Shown piece by piece: positions 1-12,159 of a DNA stretch of 64,000 bases; positions within the stretch are counted from its first letter, which is position 1; the number at the start of each line of letters is the position of its first letter. Made by a program: the position numbers and the translations under genes. The stretch lies in assembly GCA_945643635.1 (NCBI GenBank), contig CALZFC010000303.1, positions 223,501 to 287,500 on the forward strand, given 5' to 3'. The notes under the pieces were generated by a model. The model was not told the origin of the DNA. It did no database searches and was given only the letters and a program-made list of their open reading frames with translations. Source of the stretch: Allodiplogaster sudhausi. Lineage: Eukaryota; Nematoda; Chromadorea; Rhabditida; Diplogasteridae.

Positions 1-2645
1 GAGCGTCGATGTCGGGCAGATCAAAGGCACCATTGTTCCTGCGAGCTGAAGCTGAAGGGGCCTTGCGAGAGCGACGACGTAGCTGGCGATGGCCACGAGG
101 ACGACGGCCGCCAGCATCACGGCACTCGCGCGGCGACCATGGCTGAGGACAATAGAGAAAGTATTGAAGAACATTCACAATTTAATTCCGGAAATAATGA
201 CAACAATTCATAATTATATTCCGAAAACGTATAAATTTAAAAAATTCCAATCGCGCAACGGCCATGACTGAAGACGAAGGATTATATTTATGATTAACTT
301 TGCTAATTACATATATGTTTTGCTAAATTTATAATTATCTAAAATTCAGAATTAACAATACATACATATGTTCACATTTGAAATTATACTTTGAAGAAAA
401 CGACACTCTTACTGAAGGAAAAAGAAGGGAGAATAAGTTAAATATTCACTCTGACTGATTATGAGAGCATAGGAAAAAATTCACAATCAGCCAAAATCTA
501 TAATTAACAATTCACATTTTACATCTTATTATTTTTTTAGTAAAGAAGACTTGTGCGGATTCTTGATAAAAAAGATAAAATTTAAATTATAAATTTATAA
601 TTATTACTCTACATTGAAAAATACATAAGTAGTCAAAATTGCTTATTAACAAGATAAAACTAACGAAAAGGCTCACATATTTTGTTTGCTTTCCACGACA
701 ATACTACCATATCAAGATTATGAGTTTTTTTGTAAGTGCACGCTAATCAAATGAAGAGTATAAGAGAATAGAGTAGTTTCATTTCTTCCATTAGACATAA
801 AAGTGTTTGTTCGAAAGAACGAATGGAGTTCAACTATTGCAAGATTTTACAATCGGCGGCTTAATTTCATCAGTTGGAAGCAGTAGAAATATCTAGAAGT
901 GTACACATGTATGCATGTATGTAGCTGGAACCCTCATACAATGCAAATTTGAGAAATATGAATACATGCTAAATCACAGGATGCTTAAGGGCCTAGAATC
1001 CTATAGAATACTCATCATTAGCAATCTCCGTATATGTAGACAATACGTGTGTATTTACGTCGTAGTTCATTGCATGGGTGGTCACAAGAATTTTTCTCTT
1101 CAAGAACTCTTCCTGGTCAACGAAGCAGAGTATTTTTAGGTCTCGTAAATAAGCTTTCATTGTCGGTTAATAAATGCCACAGTGACTTGATGCCTTGAGG
1201 AAGTCGAATTACATTCGCACTGGCATGACGAATGATGCTCACATGTGAAAATAAACTGTGCGCATGTGAAAATTGCAAAAGTATATTTTCCATAGTTTTT
1301 TACTTGTTAAGCTCTTTTTTAAAGATACTAATTTGCAAAAAAAAAAGATTGTTTATGCAAATAAATGAATAAAACTAATAAAAATTTTTTTTTAATTAAT
1401 TACATATTTAATTAGGCTACTAACACGACATGAAAGAGGGGCGCGCGTATGACGAGGAGCCGCTCGGAGGCGAGCACGAGTGGCATGAGCGCCGTGGGAA
1501 GGTCGGCCAGACGCCAGAGAATCGAGTGCGGGAGGGACATGCAGACCAGCGGGGACTATTAGAGCTACGTATTTATTTGTTTTACATCTTAATTTATAAT
1601 ATGTTAAAAAAAAAATAATAATACTCTTTTAATGGTTTCTGTTTACACGCAGTAAATCATGATAGAGTGATAAATTACTTCTATTTTGTTTATTAATTTT
1701 TCATTAGACCGCTTTGAATATCATTGCACTTTCTCTGTCATTTCGAATATACATACCGTATTTTCTCTATTAGTGCCCCCGGGGGTACTATTTTTCAATG
1801 TGATTGGCTAAAAGTTTGAATGCAACAATTTATTCTTAACAAATGAGATTTACAGCTCTAATTCGATGGAATCATCACAGGCATATCCGATTTACTGTTG
1901 ATTTTGAATGAATTTCCAATTAGTTCATTGGAAAGAGCCTCCAGAATCTATTCGAGGTGCATCTCGACCCGAGGTATTAGACTAATTGGGGGGCACTATT
2001 GGAGGGGGTTCTATTAGAGGGAGGGGTACTATTTTTCAATTACCTTCTCAAGAGGGGCACTATTAGAGGGGGGGGGGGGTTCTAATAGAGGGAGGGCCAC
2101 TAATAGAGAAAATACAGTATCTGTGACACGGTGCAGTTAATATTATAATTATTGAAAGATAATATACCCATAATATCTTGCAAGTCGTGCTGCTGTAGAC
2201 GTGCGGTAAGCGGTAGGAGCCTCCAATGAAAGTGCCTAATCCTATAATTTAAAGAATTAAATCATGACGAATTTATTTTATTGCGTCTACCGTACCCTCG
2301 CAAAAGTCGGCGAGTGCTAGGAAGGCGATAATGACGTATTCATTTCGCACACGCAGTCGCCGCATCGAAGCAATCGTAAACATGAGAAGACCGTTTGCGA
2401 GCGCTGACGCACCTAGGAATTTAACGCTCCTGCCATCTGGATTAAAATTTCCCGCCGAAACAATGGGTTTTCGGGTCAAATCCTCTCGAAAGGTTTTTAA
2501 AAGGATTAAATTCAGCCTTTCCTAAATTTCAATTTAAGCTTTTCAAAAATTCGAAGTGTCTAATGCCGTTACAACTGATTACAAAAACATATTCTGATAG
2601 CTTACCTCCAAGCGGAATGTAGGAAATGGTCTTAATCGCTTGCAT
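1..2645 (-). CDS. Serpentine (7TM) chemoreceptor-like GPCR, 5' part, cut by the left window edge
   Basis: Exons by phase: 2645-2606 (start Met), 2412-2296, 2235-2168, 1555-1430, and 142 to the window edge. Exons 1-4 join in phase. The product has TM1-TM2 (ANGLLMFTIASMRRL, then EYVIIAFLALADFCEG), a first extracellular loop ending in the Cys expected before TM3 (STTCKILW), TM3 ending in LASERLLVI (ERL in place of DRY), and TM4 (SAVMLAAVVLVAIASYVV) followed by an ECL2 Cys. The pattern resembles nematode Srsx-type receptors: plasma membrane, probably sensory. The subfamily is inferred. Exon 4 ends in phase 0 but exon 5 needs phase 2, so a small exon in the AT-rich 1.3-kb intron (143-1429) is missed, or a base is lost. 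Intron 3 holds a MITE. TM5-7 lie outside the window. Confidence 0.6.
1756..2117. mobile_element. TIR MITE (CTCTATTAG family), copy 1
   Basis: The ends are inverted: CCGTATTTTCTCTATTAG on the left and its near-complement ending GAAAATACAG on the right, flanked by TA. The interior is G-rich with repeated CTATTAGAGG-type segments. A second copy with the same ends lies at 21464-21935. The TA target site and end pattern suggest a non-autonomous Tc1/mariner-type element. It sits in intron 3 of the receptor gene. No ORF. Confidence 0.7.
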
Positions 2646-5011
2646 TTCGCTGAACGGACATGCGGTCGCGTTGGATGATGTCATCTATTTATTATTTGCA
2701 GAGTTACAGCGCTGCCAGACAGTCGAGTGTCTTCTAATTATTTAAATGACTTACAAATATTTCATTGCAATTTTCCTAAATTACAGTCCGAAATCATTAC
2801 GAGAATATCCTGATAAATTCTGACTTAGGCTAAACATTTTTTTTTAAAAGAACAAGCACGAATATTGTGCAACAAGCCTGACAATCAGTTAGGAACTTAA
2901 AGAAGGCCCTTCTTCTCTTCCCGTGGAGTTCCTATTCACAATCAGCTCTCAGCGTTACAATATGCGTTTGCCGTCACAGAAAGTCTTTCTAATTCTTTTT
3001 GCAAAATGCAGGACTTCCCCCTCGTCCTTTGCGAGCCGCACTCCCATGCGAACTTTCTCTGTGAGAATCTGAGAGAAAGTTATTATGCAGTAAAAGAAAC
3101 GAAACAAAAAATGGTGTGCTTACCTTTAGTGACCCTCATGCACTACGCATTATTCGCTCGGGTACATTTGTGCAGATGGCATTTCTTTCGGGAAACACTG
3201 AATGAAATCTTTCGCTGGTGTGGAACCAATGGATCGTGGAGAGAAGGCGGTTAGGGAAAGGAAGGTGGGTACGATAATGAAAGGGAGGGCAGCCATTTGC
3301 AATGAGGACAGACATGTGTCTTGATATGTACGAAACTCGAAAGAAATTCATGCATATGTACATAATTATATACCATGAATCATGAGAATTTGTGAATAAA
3401 CATACAAATTATGTAGGCATGTAACTACATACATACAAACATACTATGTATATAAATATAATAATTATTATATGTTAATACATACATATTTACATAGCTA
3501 GTAACACCCCAGCCAAGAATCCGGCCACATCATGTAGCGCATATGCCCGTAAACCACTACTACCTAACGGGGCGAGTAAACCACCTTACCTTCCATCTCA
3601 CCTCCTATCACACTTGTATAAGACAATTTCCGGGTATGTGCCCGAGTAAAGTAGAAAGGGAGTGTTTTCTAAGTAATTCCAATTAGTCCCGTATTGCGAA
3701 GCGGGCATTGTCGTGGTGGACAGAGGAGAAGGAAATTTGTTCCGACTAGAGTTAACTTGCGACTAATCAGCCATTGCGGAATCTTTATGAACTTTCTACA
3801 TCTCTATCGTTGGCAGTGCCAAGTAATACATTGAACAAGGGCACGAATCGTAAGAAAAGATTAACTGCTGACAATAAAGATTATGAATGTTTTGGACAAA
3901 AGCTTGATTTAGTAGAGCACGTCGCTAAGAGCCCTCGCACGTAAACACATAGGCGCTCTTTTATTACCGATCAGAAAACGACATTATAAAAATGTAGGTG
4001 CTCTTTTATTATCGATCATTTAATTTTTCAATTCTCGAAATGAAGAGCACTTTCATCTTCGACGGAGATTTTCTCCAGCCGGGGGAGCCGGATTCATCTG
4101 TAATGAACTATATAAGCCCTCCTTAAATAAGCGCTTATACTTTTATAAATCCAGATTATTTTATCTTCTTAAATCCACTATTGATAAGTTGAACATTTGA
4201 ATGAGTTTTCTTTAATTCTTAAACCCACTGAACACGAAGAAAAAATTGCCGTAACAGCCTTCCATGCAAAATTAGTGAGCGCTTCAACAGAACGGAGATG
4301 ATGCACAATTCAATTCAATTAATTAGAATTTCTTTGACGGCGTATTTTCAGATTATGCAAATCATAGAGACCATGCTGTGATCATCTACGTATTATTGCT
4401 AACTTTATATGAAATTTATCCCACTAATTCGGAATAAAAGTGGAATAAATTGCAAATTGCATGTTTCTCAGTGCTTATGGTTAGTAGAATCAGACAATAC
4501 TCAATTGTAAAATGCGAGTTCATCTGGACATAGTATTTAGGTCATTATATTAAATCTTTCACTACAATGTAACTTTGCTATCCGAAGGTATCGCACTTAC
4601 GTCAGCAGAAAACATTTAAAAAAAAGCTAGGCCTCTTGTCGTGTGAATAACACGTTAACAATTGCCGTGGAATTCAACTTCGTGGGCAAAAATGGGATAG
4701 AGGAAACATCGGCATCTAAAATTCTATTGTATTTTTTCTTTAAACTTTTTCAGCATGCATTCTTGCCTGCAACGGATTTTTTTCTAATTAAATGAGCCGT
4801 GCAATAAAATTAATTCACTTGTTCATCAATTCCTACCTATATTACGTAAAAAAATTCATTTATTTTTTTTTTTTCATTTAAATATCTCTTACCTTAAGGG
4901 AAAATGTTCCTTAATATAAATTATAAATAACTTTTATTAAATCATAAAATAATATTTAATAGTATTTGCTCACCTGATGGTCCTTAGGATAAGCGAATCC
5001 GTTTTGACATC
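2646..5011. other. No confident gene; AT-rich intergenic
   Basis: About 2.4 kb with only short ORFs. A stretch at 3006-3090 after a plausible acceptor reads as coding for about 30 residues but has no recognisable motif or partner exon. 3420-3500 is rich in the ACATACATATGTA-type repeats common in this window. Nothing else could be supported. Confidence 0.5.
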
Positions 5012-5075
5012 AAGGGCGCGGTTGCCTTATCCAGAATGAGAACCCGGATCTTACGGAGGAGGGTTCGGGCCGACA
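5012..5075 (-). pseudogene. Possible relic exon of an ABC transporter Walker B region
   Basis: After a good acceptor (TTTGCAG in minus sense) the frame reads SARTLLRKIRVLILDKATAP. This resembles the region after the ABC signature through Walker B (LARALLRKxKVLVLDEATA). The catalytic Glu after the Walker B Asp is Lys here, and the frame decays just downstream. No Walker A or signature exon was found nearby. It is either a gene remnant or chance similarity in about 20 residues. Confidence 0.22.
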
Positions 5076-5789
5076 CTGCAAAGGATTGGGATATATTACA
5101 GAAGTGAAGAGAGAGAGAAGAGAGGGAAAGAACGAAAGAGAGAGAGAGAAAGTGAACTTAATTAGCATCTGAATAGGTTCAATGATACTCTGAGAACATA
5201 TTAAAATCATAATTACTATAGCCATAGTAGTAAATGATCGCTTTTGTCCTGTTGAACCTTCTGCATCTCAAAAATGGCCGTTTGTCACTTCCTAGTTGTC
5301 TTCAATCGTTCATCGATTTCTTGAGGTCTCATGATGATTTTGGTTTTAAGGCTTCTCGTCTCCATTAATCGATAATCTTGCGAAAGAGGAGTCGGGATTC
5401 AATGGTATCTACGATGCTGTTTGAGATTCACATTCATAGCTCGCTGTAGTCCCTTCTCTCCTCGCTCTCATCAAAGCCTCCATGAATCGCTATGTCCTTC
5501 ATTCTCATCAAGCTCATCTTTATATCAGTGAGTTGTACTTGTGCTATTTGTAATGTCTGCCGATGCGAACATTAAATGATTCTTTGTTTGAATGACTATT
5601 TGCTTACCTGGAAACGCTATCTTTCCTGCGGTTTTTGATCGGATAAAGTAATATGATGGCATTTATGAAAACATCGGAATGAGGAAATGGGGAGACGGGA
5701 GGTCACACTGAAAGGAAGCAAAGAGAAGGGGAGAAGAACTGGAAGTCGCAATGAACCACAATTTTTGTAGGTATGAAATTACTCTGGGG

Positions 5790-5983
5790 TGGCCTCACGA
5801 CTAGTTTTAGGAAGATGCGAATGAATTCTGCGACTGGCATAGCGACGATGAGAGTCACGAGACCTGAACGAGCGTAAGTTGTCACTATCGCTGATTGTGG
5901 TGTCGTTTTGTATTGATGTTCGGGTGTGTTGTCGTGTTTGTGGCTGCGGTCTGCCAACGCTTTCTGGAAGGGATCGAGTTGTC
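5790..5983 (-). CDS. Unassigned hydrophobic exon
   Basis: Behind a consensus acceptor (TTTTTTCAG in minus sense, ending at 5984) is an open stretch of about 65 codons. It begins QLDPFQKALADRSHKHD and contains one likely membrane segment (SGLVTLIVAMPVAEFIRIF). No start, stop or partner exon could be fixed and no family was recognised. It could belong to a receptor or transporter gene whose other exons were missed, or be spurious. Confidence 0.25.
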
Positions 5984-6226
5984 CTGAAAAAATATTTTGA
6001 ATAATTTTTGTCTTTCATCAACTGAAAACTAGTGAAAACATATGCAGTCCTTGGCACCCGAAACAATCCAGCAATTATGGCAAATTGTCTTGAAGAACAT
6101 TTTGTAATTTTCTCTATTATTTAATGTTTATTTGTTTTGTTTCTCCAATGTGCCTGGCATTCCTTTACGATGCCTTCCCCTCCGTCGGATCCTGATTCGT
6201 TCTCGGCTTCACTGATAGGGACGACT

Positions 6227-7319
6227 TTAAGAGAGCCTCTATGTAAGGATCAAACAGCGACTGCCCTGAAGAATGTTTGTTTTCTTTTACTTTGAAAACT
6301 TTATGAGGGATTTATCCCTTGTTCATAACTAATTTTAGGTGGTCAAAAAGTTTTCGAAAATTTTTTTTCACTTAGATATAAATGAAAATGTTCCAAAATT
6401 TTGGAAAACCTTATTACCGTTCTGCTACATATTTCTCGAAAATCTTTTCAATTTTCGATTCCTAGTTCAAAACTGCACAAAAAAGTCCCAGATGACCATT
6501 TGCGAGAAATTAAGACATTTATTACTTTTGACCAATTTAATTTTTTGAGTCGAATCCTGTCGTCGATTTTTTTGGATTCAAGATTTCTGAAACATGTACT
6601 GGTATTGCTCTTGCATCGGTGGATTTAGTATGCAATATAGACCCATTAATGGTCCAAAGAATGAGTATTTTAACACCAGAAATTGGCCAAAACACAAAAA
6701 GTCAATTTTAGGCCTTTAGACTAATTTATTTTGCGAACAAAGTATAAACCGTTTGAAAGAGCATAAAAAATTGCATCAAATTGAACATTCCGTTTTACAA
6801 TTGATGAAGTTTGAAAGAAATTATGGTTTGCGGCCAAAGCCGAAATTTGCTCAGAAACCCGTATTCAAATGCAGATACCCAAAAAAGGTATCCGAGATTT
6901 TTCCTCGTTGATACGTAATATGTGTAGTTTTTCCTCCTTTTTCTTATATAAGATTCAGTTTTTGAAAAGTAATAGTAAAAAAAAGTTATTGCCTGAAAAC
7001 GACATTTCAAAAAATTAAATTGGTCAAAAGTTATAAAAGTTTTAATTTTTCGCAAATGGTCATCTGGGACTTTTTTGTGCAGTTTTGAACAGGGAATCGA
7101 ACACTAAAGATTTCCGAGAAATATGAAGCAGAACGGTAAATATGGTCTTCCAAATTTTTAAAATGTAATTGAACAAATTTTCGAAAACTTTTTGACCACC
7201 TAAAATTAGTTATGAACAAGGGATGATCCCTCATAAAGTTTTCAATGTAAAAGAAAAAAAATTCCTCAGGACAGACGCCTATACAAGCCTCCTTGAGTCT
7301 TAAAGAGATGCTCTCTTAA
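6227..7319. mobile_element. Palindromic (foldback) element, family C, TTAA-flanked
   Basis: The arms 6227-6560 and about 7000-7319 are inverted copies: the segment around AGTCCCAGATGACCATTTGC at 6485 recurs in reverse complement near 7060, and the sequence around TTATGAGGGAT at 6300 recurs inverted near 7215. The outer ends read TTAAGAGAGC and GCTCTCTTAA. Flanking TTAA suggests a piggyBac-type non-autonomous element, although the terminal bases do not show the usual CCC start. The ORFs inside are mirror images of each other and not genes. Related copies are at 18537-19130 and 22663-22810. Confidence 0.7.
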
Positions 7320-7965
7320 GAGAGCATGTCCGTAAGCTTCGAGCGCAGCCTGCCCCGGGAAAATTTTTTTTGAATTCATTAACAAAAATCATTTTTCTTA
7401 TACATGTTTTACTAAAATTTTATTTTTCCCGAGAAAATTGTGTTTTAATTATTTGAAGCGTCAGCACACCACGTTATGATCGTTTGTACACCCTGGAACC
7501 TAGTCGAATAAGTACCATTCAAGAAAAATCCGAGAGTACCAATTTTTGCTACGACGCGAGCAATGTCGGTCAAAAAGGCGCGTTTACGGCGACCCAGGCA
7601 CCCTGCAAGCGTATTCAGCGATCCATAACTTTGCTCAATCTTAATGTCAGAAAATCGTATGTATATCATCTAAGAGCTCTCACAGAGATCTTCAAATGCT
7701 ACATACATACTTTTATTGAATTATTTATATTTCCATGGAAAATTTTGTTCTGTACTTTTAGCTTAAAAAACTATTTTACAAACATTTCCGCATTTCAAAA
7801 CATACATCATAAGAAAGAGCATGAAATTTGCTACAAGATGAACCTCTCTCAATAAACTTTCAAGTCTATAATGTTTTGTTATAAGTCATAAGAATAGGTA
7901 AAGTATCGTCGCTATCCTTTACCCCAAGAATTTCATTGTTTAGGTTATTCGAATTAGAATATTCC
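7316..7965. mobile_element. Single arm of foldback element family B
   Basis: Starts TTAAGAGAGC, then GCAGCCTGCCCCGGG, and follows the same sequence as the arms of the complete element at 15782-17503. It stops near the centre (GGAATATTCC at about 7950), so the second arm is missing. It shares its TTAA with the right end of family C, making a perfect 16-bp palindrome at the junction. Confidence 0.6.
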
Positions 7966-9761
7966 AATAATTTTTTTTTTGGTTTTTTGGTGTTTTAACA
8001 AAAAAACTTTTTTGTTTGGGGTCGACCCAAAAAAACAAAAAAAGGTTTTACTTGAAATCTTTCGGAAGTCTCTTCCTCCAGCAAAATATTAAGATTACAT
8101 GGTTCTAATTTCTCAATTCGTCATATCACTTTTTAGTATAATTGTCATTTTCGAATTTTTTTACGACTTTTATTGTGTTATTGTTGTTGTAGATCGAGAA
8201 AATAACCGGATTTCTCTTCTAAAATTAAAAAAATAAAGCTTTTTTTATTTTTTTTTTATTTTTTGTTTTTCGTACAAAAATTTCTCCTTTCTGTTTTTTG
8301 TACTCAAACAATACCTTTTTTTGATTTTATTGGGCCAAAAAATTTTTTGGTCAGGGAGTTTTTTGTTCTACATCCCTGGTTGCCGTTCAATAAAAATAGG
8401 TGATTATCAACTCCTAGGAGGGCAATTTTCGCTTGATTGTATGCACTCGGGCCTATAATCAGGGTCACCTCCGAAGATTACGGGAGGATATTCGCGGCTG
8501 CTTCTACCAGGCATTCGCCCCCCCCCTTACGATTTTGCAGTTCTCCGGCCACTTCATCCTGGCCCCGCGCGAAGGTTCCTGCTTCAACTCGAGCATCCGA
8601 ACAGCCACCACGTGTCCTTTTTGGGCACTGAAAGAGGAAAACGATAGTTTCCAACAATGTTTTAAATGAATATTTGCAGTATTAAAGCATTAATACAGTT
8701 ACTTGCGCCTGCAGAGAATTGCCATCTAGAACAGGATGCGCTGTACCGCTCGATTGCGAGGCACTGCAATGTACATACAGATCTAGACCCAAATGTGCAA
8801 GGGTCGAAGACAAAATGGAGCCAGATCCATCTAAAAGGCACCAAAAAGGAAGCGAGAAATTCAATAATTGTCAAGCACGGAATCAGTTTCCGGCACCAAA
8901 AGCAAAATCGGGCATGACCCGACTACAATGTCCTTTTTTGGCAACAATAAAAAGAAGCGAAAAATTAAGAAATTTCAAACAGCTACATACTACAATATAC
9001 ATAAAGATCCTAGATCTAGCCAAACAACGCACAAGCTCTAATAGTAAGCACAATTGAGGAATTGACTGACTGGCCGACAGAAAATCGAACCGTAATGAAG
9101 AACCCTCCTCAAACACCAGATCGACGTGAAGAAGGGGTAAGGGAACATTTAGAATTTTAAATTTATAATAATAAATTCCCAAAGCCAGAATCAAAACGTT
9201 TTAAAGAAATTCTTTTATTATTTCCATACATAAAATTTTAGTTGATGGATTCTCCATTTTCACGATCAATGCACCATCACAATCGGTCGGTTTCTCCTCT
9301 TCTTCTCTTCGCTTCTCTCGCCTCCTCCTTCTCCTTCTGCTCATCTCATCTCTCATCAGTGCACTCACTGCACTCTCGGACATTTCCCCTTTAATTCTTC
9401 TTCGAGTCCGGTCGAGTTTCAATTCTGCACGTAGCCTCGTCTTCGCTTTTCTTCACTTACAATTAGTCTTTGTCTCTTCCGAAGCTCTGCGATATCCTAT
9501 AAAATTCAAAATCGACCTCCTGTCGCAGCGATTCTTCCTTTCTTCAGTAAGATATCTCGTCCATTTCGATAGGCCCCATATAATAACAAGGTGCAGTTAT
9601 TGCAGTTCAATTCACTGCCTTTCAATGCAGAAGACGAGAGGAGGGATTGGAGTTTTATAGTATAATAAACCGACCAACACCAGGCCAACAAGAGGGAGGA
9701 ACTGCTCACGAAGCTGCTCAAAAAGAGGGGAAGACTATGAAATTGGATTAGTCGTCATGCC
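7966..9761. other. Intergenic; homopolymer-rich, one unassigned exon-like stretch on the minus strand
   Basis: 7970-8350 is T/A homopolymer-rich. On the minus strand, 8637-8531 has a good acceptor and a GTAAGG donor around an open frame reading GHVVAVRMLELKQEPSRGAR. This is reminiscent of the VAVK segment of kinase-like domains such as receptor guanylyl cyclases, but no partner exon was found. 9295-9345 is CT-rich. No other gene could be supported. Confidence 0.35.
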
Positions 9762-12001
9762 TCAGTCCTTTTTCTCCTCATTCCCTTCAGTCTTCTCCAT
9801 GTCACCGATATCGTCCTCGATGGCTTCGTTGTGCTTCTTTCTGAAGCCATCCTCACCTAAAACAGGATTTATTTGTTTATTATTTTCTGAAGTAATCTAT
9901 AATTGTAACCTTTGTTGCCGTTACATGCTACCAGGATCTGCAAGCCGACATGGCCGTGCTTGTCGACGACGGCAACGGTCCCGTTATTGTGCTTAAGAAT
10001 TAAATATAATTCTTTAGAGGAATGTTTTTTCTTAACAAAAATTTTAAAAAGGGGGATCCTGTTAATTAAACAGACAAACCGCTGTTCCTTCGTAGTCGGG
10101 AGCACTGAAGATGGAGATCAAGCGGCGGTGCGCGAAGAAGCAGAAGCCGGCGTGTTGCACCTAAACAAGGAGAAGGTCGTAAGTACTGAAATCCTTGTAG
10201 AATTCGTAAATCCTCGGTTGGATTAAATTATGGTATGTTTATAAATTCCAAATAGAAATATGAAGTCATCGTTAAATTACGAATTTCTCGAAAAATAACT
10301 AAATCATACTATAATTATGAAATCCTCGAAAAATTCCAAAATCCTTGCAAACTTTCGAACTACTGGCAAATTCCGAAATGCTCGTAAATTACGAAAAAAA
10401 AAGTAGCTTGAGATATCAGATTTTTCAATAAGTACCTCGTGAGCTCGGATCAGCAGTTTCAGGCCAAGCCGCTTAGATGTTGCCATCACGGCATCCTCGC
10501 CATAGAAGTAGGAGACTCCACGGACGTTGTTCGGCACGAAGCTGCAATCAAATTCGATTTAATTCTCATATATTTTTTTGTACAAATAAAATTCGAGTTT
10601 AATTTTCATTTGTAAAATAACACAAACTTAAAACGGACCCCTCGATGCCGTTCGCAGGATCGGCCTAGAGAAGGTAGAAGGCCAGCGGGCTCTCCTTCGG
10701 GTCAACAAGCGGCTTCGGGATCTCAAAAAGACAATTTCAGGATTTGCCGATTTCCTCCAATCCTTGTGAATTCCCACTTATCACTTACTTTCTTCGAAAT
10801 CCTAATCAATAAGAAAGAAGAAGGACTTCCTGATATCGTCGAGGCTTTTGAGGTGGGGCGAGAGTCCTCCGTGCATGCAGAGGATCTCTCCGTTGATGAG
10901 GCACGCCACGGGCAGGTGGTTGAAGACGTCGTTGAATTGCCTCCCAAGTCCTTCTCCCTCCTTGAAATTACTATTAATACATTTATTTCATCACGGTATG
11001 TAATTTCTCGAAAATATTTGTTTAAATGGTGTCGATTCTTCCATTTGAAGATATCCCTCACCATCGGGTAGCGCTCGATGATCTCGGCGTGGAAGCCGTA
11101 GTGGAAGTTGATGTTGCGCGACTCGTGGTTCCCACGCAGGAGCATAAACTGGAAAAAATTGAGCGTAAATTACTGTAATCCCTTTGCCTATTTATTATGC
11201 ATAGTGAAAAGATGTAAAATTCACGAAACGTAAAACGTGCATAATGATAGCGAGAATAAATGATTCCGGAATATTTAATTGATCCAGCAAATGCCATGGA
11301 ACCAAGATAATACATTAGCCCTTCTGGATTCACAAGATAGAGAAAGCCAAATTTCACTCGTCGACCTTGCTCGGGTAGACCATCTTCAACAAGAACAGCA
11401 GGATGATTGTCTCCATCGACTTCTTTCCGCGGTCGACGTAATCGCCGAGGAAGACGAACTTGTTCCTCGCGTAGTCCTGCAAGAAATTATTATTAATTCT
11501 AGATTTTAATTATATTTAAACAAATTTGATGTTTGCTAAATTTGAATTTTTTTAATCAAGAAATTATGTAGCATCTTGCCATCTTGGTGCAGTCCTCGTT
11601 CCCCGTCAGCGCAAAGATGCGGCACAGATCTTGGAACTGTAAATAGGTAATGATTAATGATTATTTCGCGACATGAAATATTTTTTATTGTTGTTGGATA
11701 TGAATTTCACTTTGTAAAAGAGCCCGAAACACCCGTAATCCATTAAAATGTTCCAAACTATTGTTTTCGCGTTTCTCAAAATTATATGCTCACACGTCCT
11801 CTTGTCTTCCAAAAAGACCGAATTCAAAAGTGAGCTCTTTTTGGCTCTTTCAAATGTCTACATGTCCTCTCGTTCGACTTGGCCGTGGATGTCGCCGACG
11901 ACGACGACGGGCGGGCAGATCTCGACGAGATGGGACTCCAGTTGAAGCAGTTCTTGTGCACGAAACAGAATCTTGAGGATGTCGTTGTGAGCGAAGCGAA
12001 A
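9762..12001 (-). pseudogene. PP1-type Ser/Thr protein phosphatase, degraded or 5'-lost copy
   Basis: Exons (minus): 12001-11879, 11636-11580, 11476-11366, 11148-11062, 10960-10827, 10721-10639, 10541-10436, 10160-10080, 9991-9910, 9856-9762. Together they cover nearly the whole PPP catalytic core: [59 protein letters not shown]. An acidic C-tail ends at a TGA (9762-9764). Metal ligands and the GDxHG/GDxVDRG/GNHE motifs are intact. Lesions are a TAG (10665-10667) where PP1 has Trp in LLWSDP, an exon junction 10827/10721 that does not keep phase, and no first exon (about 30 residues), since a gypsy relic begins about 160 bp upstream. It was probably a cytosolic or nuclear phosphatase of the expanded nematode PP1 group. 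The lesions could also be sequence errors. Confidence 0.75.
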
Positions 12002-12159
12002 CTGAACAGAGTGGACGATAATTTAAACACTGAAGATGTAATATTTTTTCTAACCATTTGCATTCATTATTCTATAGAAAAAGTGTCGATTGTTGGAAAA
12101 AAAATTGATGTTTTCACCTGCTCGTCATTAAAATATTTGTTCGAATCGATGTTTTCGTC

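Noticed and set aside
6339..7234. ORFs containing the same NCTKKSQMTICEKL peptide on opposite strands
   Set aside because: Mirror images produced by the inverted arms of a foldback element.
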